From: Mycobacterium xenopi
GTDB lineage: Bacteria; Actinomycetota; Actinomycetes; Mycobacteriales; Mycobacteriaceae
Reading direction: 5' to 3'
DNA: 64,000 bases
NCBI RefSeq assembly: GCF_009936235.1
Contig: NZ_AP022314.1
Location: 1,488,001 to 1,552,000 of the forward strand
Below are positions 37,963-45,596 of the stretch, one piece after another (positions within the stretch are counted from its first letter, which is position 1; every line of letters starts with the position of its first letter). The notes under the pieces were generated by a model. It was not told the DNA's origin. It did not search any database and worked only from the letters and a program-made list of their open reading frames with translations. The position numbers were made by a program, and so were the translations under genes.

Positions 37963-38322
37963 ATGTTCGATGAGATCGTCTCCTGCTGGACTCGCTCGCG
38001 GACACCGGCGCAGATCGTCAAGACACTTCAGGACCATGGCGTCCCCGCCGAACAGCTGATCACCCCTGAGCAGATGTATGACGTGCCCCAGCTAGCTGCC
38101 CGCGGGTACTACGAGGAGCTTGAGCACCCGATTACCGGCGTGCACCGCTATCCCGGTTGGCCGTTTCGTATCCGGCCGGGTCCTGGCCGTCACCACCGCG
38201 CGGCGCCGCCGATGCTGGGCCAGCACAACGACGAGATTTTGCGGGACCTAGGTCTATCCGACGACGAGATTGCCCCGCTGCTCGTGCAACGCGTGATCGG
38301 CAATCGGCCGCTCAACGCCTAA
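37963..38322 (+). pseudogene. CaiB/BaiF-type CoA-transferase, only the C-terminal part
   Basis: About 119 codons remain of a family normally near 400. It runs from FDEIVSCWTRSRTPAQIV through DHGVPAEQLITPEQMYDVPQL and AAPPMLGQHNDEILRDLGLS, the conserved family III end, to TAA 38322. No start or catalytic Asp domain is left. It lies head-to-head with the TetR fragment. Confidence 0.75.
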
Positions 38323-38406
38323 AGCGTGTCCCGCGCGGACACCGGCGTGAGTGCATCTGGACGGACCTGCCGCATCGGGGCGGGGGTCGGTGGCAGGCTG
38401 GCGGTT

Positions 38407-39246
38407 ATGCCGGAGCCGTTGTTCGAACCGGTCGAGCACCCATCTCGGCCAGATGCCCCGCCCTGGCCGCTGTCGTTGACCGACCCCGTCCGTGCTGCGG
38501 TGGAGTTCGGGCTGCTGGTCGGGACGCTGCCGCTGCAGCGCCGGCTGCCGACCGGTGACGGGCACCCGGTGCTGGTGCTGCCGGGCTTGCTCGCCGGCGA
38601 CGGCTCCACCCTGGCGCTGCGGCGCAGCCTGCGTCGTCTCGGGTATCGGGTGCACGGCTGGCGGCTGGGCCGAAACATCGGTCCCACCGCCGAAGCGGTC
38701 GCCGGCATGGGTGAGCGCCTGCGCGACCTGCACACCCGATACCGTGCACCGGTCAGCGTGATCGGCTGGAGCCTGGGCGGCATCTACGCGCGCGCCATGG
38801 CTCGCCGACGTTCTGAGTGGATACGGCAAGTGATCACTCTGGGCACCCCGTTTCGCCTGACGGATCGCAACCAAACCCGCGCCAGCGCGGCATTCAACCG
38901 GTTTTCCCACCTGCACGTCGAGCGCGCGCCGGCGCCGGTGGATCTGGAAACCGAACCGTTGCCGGTGCCGGCGACCTCGATCTACTCCCGCTACGACGGG
39001 GTGGTGGCCTGGCAGGCATGCCTGGATCTGCGCTCGCCGCGTGCCGAAAACATCGCGGTGATCGGCAGCCACTTCGGCTATGGCCACAACCCGGCCGTGA
39101 TCTGGGCCGTCGCCGACCGCCTGTCTCAGCCTCGCGGCACGTGGACGGCGTTTAAGCCGCCTGCGGTGTTGCGGCCACTGTTTCCCCGACCGGACGCACC
39201 ACCTGAGCCGCACGCGCCGAGCGGCTCTCGGACCCGCCTCGCCTAG
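38407..39246 (+). CDS. Alpha/beta-hydrolase-fold protein (Rv1192 type)
   Basis: The 279-residue protein has an oxyanion region LVLPGLLAGDG, a nucleophile elbow VIGWSLGGIYARA with GxSxG, and the His region GSHFGYGHNPAVIWAVADRL. The acid is likely the Asp in SIYSRYDGVVAWQA. This resembles the triacylglycerol lipase-like group named from Rv1192. ATG 38407 begins Met-Pro-Glu-Pro-Leu-Phe. It is followed 17 bp later by a fatty acyl-CoA ligase gene, so lipid turnover is likely. Confidence 0.82.
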   Translation: MPEPLFEPVEHPSRPDAPPWPLSLTDPVRAAVEFGLLVGTLPLQRRLPTGDGHPVLVLPGLLAGDGSTLALRRSLRRLGYRVHGWRLGRNIGPTAEAVAGMGERLRDLHTRYRAPVSVIGWSLGGIYARAMARRRSEWIRQVITLGTPFRLTDRNQTRASAAFNRFSHLHVERAPAPVDLETEPLPVPATSIYSRYDGVVAWQACLDLRSPRAENIAVIGSHFGYGHNPAVIWAVADRLSQPRGTWTAFKPPAVLRPLFPRPDAPPEPHAPSGSRTRLA

Positions 39247-39263
39247 CAGTACAGGAGCGATCG

Positions 39264-40775
39264 ATGAGTTTCAACCTCGCGGTCATGCTCCGCGAAGCCC
39301 GCCACGCGCATCCCGACAAGCCGCTCTGCCACATCGCCGACCAGACCTTCAGCTACGCCCAGGTCGACGAAATCTCCGGCCGGGTCGCCACCAGCCTGCG
39401 CAACCTGGGGGTGGGGCGTGGCGACAAGGTTGCGGTCCAGTTGCCCAATTTGCCGCATTTCTTGTTTGCCTACTTCGCGATCCTCAAGGTCGGCGCGGTC
39501 ATGGTGCCGCTCAATCCGCTGCTGCGCGCCCCGGAAGTCAACTACCACCTGAACGATTCCGACTCTCGTCTGCTGATCACCTTCGAGACATTCGCCGAGG
39601 AAGCGGTGAAAGGCGCCGATGGGCTGGCCACGTATGTGGTGAACCTGCCAGGAAATGGCCAACGCCCAAAGGGCACAAAGCATTTCGACGAACTGTACTT
39701 CGCCGACGACACCGGCGAGATCGAGCCGACCAACGCCGACGACACCGCGGTCATCATCTACACCTCCGGAACCACCGGTAAACCCAAGGGCGCTGAGCTG
39801 ACGCACTTCCAGCTGTTCATGAACTGCACCGTCGCCGGCGAACTGTTCGATTTTCGCGACGACGACGTCGGCATGGCGGTACTGCCGATGTTCCACGTGT
39901 TCGGCCTGTCCAGCGTGCTCAACGTGACCGTGCGGTTCGGCGGCACACTGGTCCTGGTGCCGCGCTTCGATGCCCACGCCGTGATCGAGCAGCTCGCCCG
40001 GCATCGCTGCACGATCTTTTCCGGTGTTCCCACAATGTATTTCGCGTTGTTGCAGGCCGACACCGAAGGCCGCGACCTCTCCGCGCTGCGAGTCGGGATA
40101 TCTGGAGGCGCCGCGATTCCCGGCGAAGTAATCCGCGCATTCGAAGAGAAGTTTCCCGGCGTGGTCATCCTCGAAGGCTACGGACTCTCCGAAACCGCTT
40201 CTACCACAACGTTCAACATCAGCGCGGAGCAGCGTAAGGTGCTCTCGATCGGCAAACCGATCTGGGGCGTGGAAGTTTGTGTGGTCGACGAGAACGACAA
40301 CGAGTTGCCGCCCGGCCCCGACAACGTCGGCGAGATCGTGATCCGCGGGCACAACGTGATGAAGGGCTACTACAAGAAGCCCGAAGCGACCGCCGAGGCG
40401 TTCCGTCACGGCTGGTTCCACACCGGCGATCTCGCCTACCGCGACGAGGACGGATACTTCTTCATCGTCGACCGCAAAAAGGATCTCGTCATTCGAGGTG
40501 GCTACAACGTCTATCCCCGCGAAATCGAGGAAGTGCTGTTCGATCATCCCGGTGTCGCCGCGGCGGCGGTGATCGGCAAGCCGGACGAAAAACTCGGCCA
40601 GGAGGTGCTGGCGTTCGTGGTCCCCAAGGACGGTGTCACCCTGACTGCCGACGAGGTGATCGCGCACTGCAAGCAGCGCTTGGCAGCCTACAAATACCCC
40701 CGCGAAGTCCGCATCATCGACGAGCTGCCGATGGGCCCCACCGGGAAAGTGCTCAAAAAGGAGCTGCGGCCCTAG
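39264..40775 (+). CDS. Long-chain fatty acid-CoA ligase (FadD)
   Basis: The 503-residue ANL-superfamily enzyme has the AMP-binding P-loop IYTSGTTGKPKGAELTH, the GYGLSETAS motif, TGDLAYRDEDGYFFIVDR, and the C-terminal lysine in GPTGKVLKKELRP. It activates carboxylic acids as acyl-CoA. It is a different gene from fadD36 further on and is an addition relative to the M. tuberculosis order I recall. The exact FadD number cannot be given from sequence alone. Confidence 0.9.
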   Translation: MSFNLAVMLREARHAHPDKPLCHIADQTFSYAQVDEISGRVATSLRNLGVGRGDKVAVQLPNLPHFLFAYFAILKVGAVMVPLNPLLRAPEVNYHLNDSDSRLLITFETFAEEAVKGADGLATYVVNLPGNGQRPKGTKHFDELYFADDTGEIEPTNADDTAVIIYTSGTTGKPKGAELTHFQLFMNCTVAGELFDFRDDDVGMAVLPMFHVFGLSSVLNVTVRFGGTLVLVPRFDAHAVIEQLARHRCTIFSGVPTMYFALLQADTEGRDLSALRVGISGGAAIPGEVIRAFEEKFPGVVILEGYGLSETASTTTFNISAEQRKVLSIGKPIWGVEVCVVDENDNELPPGPDNVGEIVIRGHNVMKGYYKKPEATAEAFRHGWFHTGDLAYRDEDGYFFIVDRKKDLVIRGGYNVYPREIEEVLFDHPGVAAAAVIGKPDEKLGQEVLAFVVPKDGVTLTADEVIAHCKQRLAAYKYPREVRIIDELPMGPTGKVLKKELRP

Positions 40776-40829
40776 CCAATGTGCCGGTTGACCGCGGAGT
40801 CCGCCGAGTCGCGATGCGGTGCCCCGAGG

Positions 40830-41099
40830 TCAGGCGAGTGTGAGGAAGAGCTTTTCTAGCTCGGCTTCGGTCATCCGTTTGTGATTCTTTGCGCCGCCGC
40901 TTGTTACGCATTCGCGCAAGCCCGTCGCAACGATTTTGAAGCCAGCCCGGTCCAGGGCCCGCGACACCGCGGCTAGCTGGGTTACGACATCTTTGCAGTC
41001 GCGCCCTTGCTCGATCATCGCGATGACGCCGGCGAGTTGTCCTTGGGCGCGCCGCAGCCGATTTAGGACCGCAGCGATACTGTCTTCATCGCCAACCAT
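40830..41099 (-). CDS. CsoR/CstR-family thiol- or metal-sensing repressor
   Basis: The 89-residue helical repressor has the family N-terminus (NRLRRAQGQLAGVIAMIEQG). Sensing residues are Cys35 and Cys64. The histidine that completes the copper site in CsoR (four residues before the second Cys) is Gly60 here, so the pair resembles persulfide-sensing CstR and not a copper sensor. It is divergent from an AhpD-like gene, and near-identical inverted repeats precede both genes, fitting autoregulation. Confidence 0.85.
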   Translation of the reverse strand: MVGDEDSIAAVLNRLRRAQGQLAGVIAMIEQGRDCKDVVTQLAAVSRALDRAGFKIVATGLRECVTSGGAKNHKRMTEAELEKLFLTLA

Positions 41100-41131
41100 G
41101 GTGTTCTCCCTTTCGATGACATTCGCCTATC

Positions 41132-41147
41132 GTACCCGCGGGGGTAT
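41132..41147. promoter_or_regulatory. Putative CsoR/CstR operator upstream of the repressor gene
   Basis: GTACCCGCGGGGGTAT is a G/C-tract inverted repeat 33 bp before the repressor ATG. It shares TACCC and GGGGGTAT with the element in front of the divergent gene. CsoR-family repressors bind such interrupted G-tracts. Confidence 0.6.
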
Positions 41148-41222
41148 GGGCAGAAGTTGTATCAGCTGGGCGCGGCACGGTGATTTGGTGTGCTTCCGAC
41201 TGGCGTCGGACGCCGTCCGGAT

Positions 41223-41238
41223 ATACCCTAGGGGGTAT
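41223..41238. promoter_or_regulatory. Putative CsoR/CstR operator overlapping the AhpD-like start
   Basis: ATACCCTAGGGGGTAT matches the element at 41132-41147. It overlaps the first bases of the ATG at 41237 and a TATACC hexamer that could be a -10 box, so repressor binding would block a leaderless or near-leaderless promoter. Confidence 0.62.
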
Positions 41239-41587
41239 GGCTGAGCATTATCACGATGTTTTGACCGAGTTGAATCCGCAACATGGGGCCCTGCGGCACA
41301 TGATCCCAGACGTCTACCGGGGTTTCGGCGACATGAGCAACGCCGCTTTGAGACCAGGTGCGCTAGAACCGAAGGTCAAAGAACTCATGGCGATGGCGAT
41401 CGGCGTGGTACATGGCTGTGACGGCTGCATCGCGTCGCACGCAAGAGGTGCCGCGTGCGCCGGCGCCACCAAGGAGGAGGCTGCTGAGGCGATCGGCGTC
41501 AGCATTCTCATGCATGGCGGTCCGGCAACCATCTACGGGGCTCGCGCCTATACGGCGTTTTGCGAATTCGCTGATGCGACAAGCTAA
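41237..41587 (+). CDS. Carboxymuconolactone decarboxylase / AhpD-like protein
   Basis: The 116-residue protein has the AhpD redox motif HGCDGCIASHA near residues 58-68 (two Cys and a His) and the family C-terminus LMHGGPATIYGARAY. AhpD proteins use these cysteines in thiol-disulfide or peroxide reduction. ATG 41237 lies inside the operator, so the mRNA may be leaderless. A decayed paralogue lies at 55201-55575. Under a CstR-like repressor it may act in sulfur-stress defence; this is inference. Confidence 0.85.
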   Translation: MAEHYHDVLTELNPQHGALRHMIPDVYRGFGDMSNAALRPGALEPKVKELMAMAIGVVHGCDGCIASHARGAACAGATKEEAAEAIGVSILMHGGPATIYGARAYTAFCEFADATS

Positions 41588-41668
41588 GACAGCAGACAGA
41601 AACGCAGAGGTTCGGCACCTCGCGCGGCGGGTTGTCCAGACTGGCCGCCGACCCGGTAGCCTCTTGGC

Positions 41669-43072
41669 GTGTTGCTGACCTCGCTGAGTCGCTCAGCGGC
41701 TGGCGCTGCGGATATCGGTGACGCCGTGCGGATCGGAGATGCCACGTTGAGCCGCAGCGACCTGGCCGCTGCGGCGACGTCGGTGGCCGAGCGCGTCGGC
41801 GGAGCTGAGCGGGTCGCGGTGCTGGCCACCCCGAGTGTATCGACTGTGCTGGCCGTCACCGGTTGCCTGATCGCCGGTGTGCCGGTGGTGCCGGTGCCTG
41901 CCGACGTCGGACGGGCCGAGCGCCGCCACATACTCACCGACTCCGCCGCCCAGGCTTGGCTGGGCCCACAGCCCGACGATCCGGAGGGCTTGCCGCACAT
42001 CCCGGTGCGCACGCACGCCCGGTCCTGGCATCGCTACCCGGAGCCGTCGCCGGATGCGACCGCTTTGGTCATCTACACCTCGGGCACCACCGGCCCGCCG
42101 AAGGGAGTCCAGCTGAGCCGGCGCGCGATCGCCGCCGACCTCGACGCGCTGGCGCAGGCCTGGCAGTGGAGTGCCGACGACGTTTTGGTGCATGGATTGC
42201 CGCTATTCCACGTCCACGGCCTGGTGCTGGGCCTGCTCGGGTCGTTAAGGATCGGAAACCGATTCGTGCACACCGGAAGACCCACGCCTGCGGCGTACGC
42301 TGCAGCCGCTGGCACATTGTATTTCGGCGTACCGACCGTGTGGTCGCGGGTGGTGGCAGACCCCGCCGCAGCGGAGGCGCTGCGGTCGGCGCGGCTCCTG
42401 GTGTCTGGCAGTGCTGCGCTGCCCGTGACGGTGTTCGAGAAGCTGGTGCAGCTCACCGGGCACAAGCCCATCGAACGGTACGGATGTACCGAATCGTTGA
42501 TCACGCTGTCGGCCCGCGCCGACGGTGAACGCCGACCCGGATGGGTCGGTCTGCCGCTGGCCGGTGTCGAGACTCGGCTCGTCGACGACGACGGCCATCC
42601 CATCCCGCATGACGGCGAAACCATTGGGAAACTTCAGGTTCGCGGTCCGACACTGTTCGACGGCTACCTGAACCGCCCCGACGCCACCGCCGAGGTGTTC
42701 GACAGCGACGGCTGGTATCGCACCGGTGACGTCGCGGCGGTCGATAGCGGCGGCATGCACCGGATCGTGGGCCGCGAGTCCGTCGACCTGATCAAATCCG
42801 GCGGATACCGCGTCGGCGCAGGAGAAGTGGAGGCGGCGCTGCTCAGTCATCCCGATGTCGCGGAAGCCGCCGTGGTAGGGGTTCCCGACGACGATTTGGG
42901 CCAGCGGATTGTTGCGTTCGTGGTCGGGGAAGCCCAACCGCAGACATTGATCGATTATGTGGCTCAACAACTTTCGGTGCACAAGCGTCCGCGGGAGGTG
43001 CGGATCGTTGACGCGCTGCCGCGCAACGCGATGGGCAAGGTCCTCAAAAAGGAGCTGCTGACATGCGGCTGA
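41669..43072 (+). CDS. fadD36: FadD36-type acyl-CoA ligase
   Basis: The 467-residue ANL enzyme matches Rv1193. Visible motifs are VIYTSGTTGPPKGVQLSRR, ERYGCTESLITLS, YRTGDVAAVDSGGMHRIVGR and the terminal catalytic Lys in NAMGKVLKKELL. GTG 41669 gives Met-Leu-Leu-Thr-Ser-Leu. It makes acyl-CoA from a short or medium acid; the substrate is not certain. Everything from here to dapD differs from M. tuberculosis. Confidence 0.92.
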   Translation: MLLTSLSRSAAGAADIGDAVRIGDATLSRSDLAAAATSVAERVGGAERVAVLATPSVSTVLAVTGCLIAGVPVVPVPADVGRAERRHILTDSAAQAWLGPQPDDPEGLPHIPVRTHARSWHRYPEPSPDATALVIYTSGTTGPPKGVQLSRRAIAADLDALAQAWQWSADDVLVHGLPLFHVHGLVLGLLGSLRIGNRFVHTGRPTPAAYAAAAGTLYFGVPTVWSRVVADPAAAEALRSARLLVSGSAALPVTVFEKLVQLTGHKPIERYGCTESLITLSARADGERRPGWVGLPLAGVETRLVDDDGHPIPHDGETIGKLQVRGPTLFDGYLNRPDATAEVFDSDGWYRTGDVAAVDSGGMHRIVGRESVDLIKSGGYRVGAGEVEAALLSHPDVAEAAVVGVPDDDLGQRIVAFVVGEAQPQTLIDYVAQQLSVHKRPREVRIVDALPRNAMGKVLKKELLTCG

Positions 43073-43081
43073 CGTTCGCAG

Positions 43082-43273
43082 TGGACCCTCCTGCGCGTCC
43101 CTGACGAGCGAATTGTCAAGAACCGCATCCACTTCGACGTCCGGCCCGATGACGACTTGTCCGTGCTCGGCCGTTACGGACGAGGTGGATTCGCCGGCAT
43201 GCTCTTAGGGTCGGTGAGCAATACTGTCGTCAAGGCGGTCCCGGTGCCGGTAATCGTGGCGCGGCCATCGTAG
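43082..43273 (+). pseudogene. Chimeric relic: VOC/glyoxalase fragment joined to a universal stress protein end
   Basis: An open frame without a credible start reads WTLLRVPDERIVKNRIHFD, a common stretch of glyoxalase-like VOC proteins. It then passes directly into LGRYGRGGFAGMLLGS and PVPVIVARPS, the end of a universal stress protein, closing at TAG 43273. Two unrelated gene ends are joined in frame, so this marks a deletion at the left edge of the DosR island. Confidence 0.6.
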
Positions 43274-43553
43274 ACGGCAAGGCAACCGCCCTTGCGTCTG
43301 CTGCATCGAGACCGGCCACGACAGCGATTGCGTGTCAGCCCGAGGCCTGAACGGAGGACCGTGCCGGCCTCGTTTATTTGCTACCGAATTCGACTGCATC
43401 GTCTCATTAAACGCTCGGCCGCTTTAGATGACAGCGGGTCATCGGATGCAGGGCGCGCTTTCCTTTGACACCTTGGCCGTGCTCACCCCAGCACGGGATA
43501 TCGACAGCAGCGGCCGGCACGGTCCGACAAGGAACCCCAAGCCTCGCCGAATA
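43274..43553. other. Non-coding stretch upstream of tgs1
   Basis: This stretch of about 280 bases has no coding remnant that I can identify. It includes an AT-richer patch near 43370-43420 (CTCGTTTATTTGC). The DosR box sits at its right end. Confidence 0.4.
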
Positions 43554-43568
43554 GGGACCTTTGGCCCT
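43554..43568 (+). promoter_or_regulatory. DosR box upstream of tgs1
   Basis: GGGACCTTTGGCCCT closely fits the DosR core (GGGAC, five-base centre, NCCC). It lies 65 bp before the tgs1 GTG, similar in placement to the box that drives tgs1 in M. tuberculosis. Confidence 0.85.
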
Positions 43569-43632
43569 GCAAGAAACCCTTCGCCTGGCAGATAGTGGTA
43601 CTAGGGGTGACATATATGTGGAAGGTAGGGCC

Positions 43633-45054
43633 GTGAACCAGTTGACCACCCTGGATGCGAGTTTTCTGCACGCTGAGGACGCCGATCCGCGTGCGAACCT
43701 GGCGATCGGCGGTCTGGCGGTCATTGACGGCCCGATTCCCGATCATGATTTGCTGATGTCGACATTGGCCAGGCGGATCGGTCGCTGCCCCCGCTTTGCC
43801 CAGCGGATACGCCTACGCCCGTTCAACTTGGGCGCACCGCAATGGGTCGAAGACCCGAGATTCGATATCGCCCACCATGTGCGACGCGTTGCGCTACCGC
43901 GGCCGGGTACGGACCAGGAGTTGTTACGGGTTGTCGCCGACGTGATGTCGTGGCGGCTGGACCGGAGTCGGCCGCTCTGGGAAATCTGGGTCATCGAAGG
44001 CTTGGTCGACAATCGGTGGGCGATGCTGATGAAAGTCCACCACTGCATCGCCGACGGGATAGCGGCCACCCACATGCTTGCCGGTCTCTCCGACAGCGGC
44101 ATTGACGACAGCTTCGCCCGTCGCATTCGTGCCGCCAAAGAGGCCGCCGAAGAATCCGAGACGAAGTCTCGGGTGACGGTGCCAAGCCTCAATCCGCTCA
44201 CCTGGGTAAGCGGACTGTGGCGCACATCCGCTTCCGTGGCGGCGGGAGTTGCCCACGGGGCTCGCGGCGCTGGGGAACTCGCGGTCGGACTGATGCGCGC
44301 GTCCTCGACTTCACCGCTGAACGGCCCGATCACCAGCCTGCGCCGCTATAGCGCCGCCAGGGTTTCCCTGGGCGACGTCAAGCAGGTGTGTCAAGAGTTC
44401 GACGTCACCCTCAATGACGTCGCACTGGCCGCGCTCACCGACAGCTACCGTTCTCTACTGACCCGCCGGGGAGAGCAGCTGTTGCCCGATTCGTTGCGCA
44501 CCTTGGTGCCGGTGTCCATGCGGTCAGCCGCGAGCTTCGACAAAACCGACAACCGCGTCTCGGTCATGTTGCCCTGCCTGCCGGTCGAGGAGGAGAGTGC
44601 GGTGCAGCGTCTGAGACTTGTCCATTCCCGACTGTCGAAGACAAAGGCCGGAGGGCAGCATCAAGCCGGAAATACCTTCGTATCGCTTGCCAACGCCATT
44701 CCGTTTGCGCTGACGGCGCCCGCGGTTCGATTACTGACCCGGTTGCCCCAGCGTGGCGTGGCGACCCTAGCCACGAATGTGCCTGGTCCTCGTGAACGTC
44801 TGCAGATCCTAGGACACACGGTGACCGCTGTGATGCCGGTGCCACCGATCGCGATGCGGTTGCGGACCGGGGTAGCGATCCTTAGTTACGCCGACGACCT
44901 GTTCTTCGGCATTCTCGCTGATTTCGATGCCGTGCCCGACATCGACGAACTCGCCCGCGGAGTCGAAGCGGCAGTGGGTCGCCTGGTGGCAAGCAGCAAA
45001 CGACGCCAACGCAGACGTGAACAACGGCGCCTGTCACTCGTGGTGAGCGCCTGA
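43633..45054 (+). CDS. tgs1: Tgs1-type wax ester synthase/diacylglycerol acyltransferase
   Basis: The 473-residue WS/DGAT enzyme makes triacylglycerol for storage in dormant cells. The active motif HHCIADG is at residues 136-142. The N-terminus (NQLTTLDASFLHAED) and the end (SYADDLFFGILADFD) align well with M. tuberculosis Rv3130c. GTG 43633 follows AAGGTAGGG and matches that protein's start. Expression is expected under DosR through the box upstream. A cupin gene follows in the same direction. Confidence 0.93.
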   Translation: MNQLTTLDASFLHAEDADPRANLAIGGLAVIDGPIPDHDLLMSTLARRIGRCPRFAQRIRLRPFNLGAPQWVEDPRFDIAHHVRRVALPRPGTDQELLRVVADVMSWRLDRSRPLWEIWVIEGLVDNRWAMLMKVHHCIADGIAATHMLAGLSDSGIDDSFARRIRAAKEAAEESETKSRVTVPSLNPLTWVSGLWRTSASVAAGVAHGARGAGELAVGLMRASSTSPLNGPITSLRRYSAARVSLGDVKQVCQEFDVTLNDVALAALTDSYRSLLTRRGEQLLPDSLRTLVPVSMRSAASFDKTDNRVSVMLPCLPVEEESAVQRLRLVHSRLSKTKAGGQHQAGNTFVSLANAIPFALTAPAVRLLTRLPQRGVATLATNVPGPRERLQILGHTVTAVMPVPPIAMRLRTGVAILSYADDLFFGILADFDAVPDIDELARGVEAAVGRLVASSKRRQRRREQRRLSLVVSA

Positions 45055-45105
45055 CTCACTCGTTACGGTTGGTCGGTGTCTACCCGGCAGCACTGCTGAC
45101 GATGG

Positions 45106-45480
45106 ATGCCACAGATGAAGAAGTTTTCGTTGACGGCCTTGGCACGCGACCAACTCCACCGCGCCAAGGCGGAGAACAGCGGACGAAGCGCGTCCACGGT
45201 GTTCGCAGGGCATGAGCAGGTGTTGCGGCAGACGGTCGTCGCACTCCGGCAAGGGCACGCACTCAGCGAACACCACCATCTCGACGAGGTGACCATCTAC
45301 GTGCTCAGTGGTCGTATCTGCCTTAACCTTAACGCGGGCCAAACCGACTGGATCGGGCGTACCGGTGACCTTTTGATCGCACCGAACACCGCGCACAGCG
45401 TCAGCGCCCTGGAGGACTCCGCCATCCTGCTGACAGTTGCGAAGAAGATGTCGTCGACGACACCTGGCAACACAACCTGA
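45106..45480 (+). CDS. Cupin-domain protein
   Basis: The 124-residue single cupin contains the motif GHALSEHHHLDEVTIYVLSGRI near residues 49-70 (three histidines and a Glu that can bind a metal) and the second motif GDLLIAPNTAHSV. Either ATG 45106 or ATG 45115 could be the start; neither has a strong ribosome site. It lies 51 bp after tgs1 and faces dosS tail-to-tail. The substrate is unknown. Confidence 0.8.
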   Translation: MPQMKKFSLTALARDQLHRAKAENSGRSASTVFAGHEQVLRQTVVALRQGHALSEHHHLDEVTIYVLSGRICLNLNAGQTDWIGRTGDLLIAPNTAHSVSALEDSAILLTVAKKMSSTTPGNTT

Positions 45481-45596
45481 CCGTTTGGCGGCGAATTATC
45501 CTCCTGGAGTGGGCGATACGGCGCTCAGGTCGGTGTACGGGCACGCAACACTCCGCGGTAGATCCCGCAACGGCAGCCTTTTACTTGGTGCCGGGC

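Noticed and set aside
39243..40667. A 474-codon minus-strand frame opposite the acyl-CoA ligase
   Set aside because: Shadow of the ligase codons; composition is not protein-like.
43355..43370. AGGACCGTGCCGGCCT as a second DosR box before tgs1
   Set aside because: The centre lacks the A/T core and the halves are spaced wrongly compared with the other four boxes.
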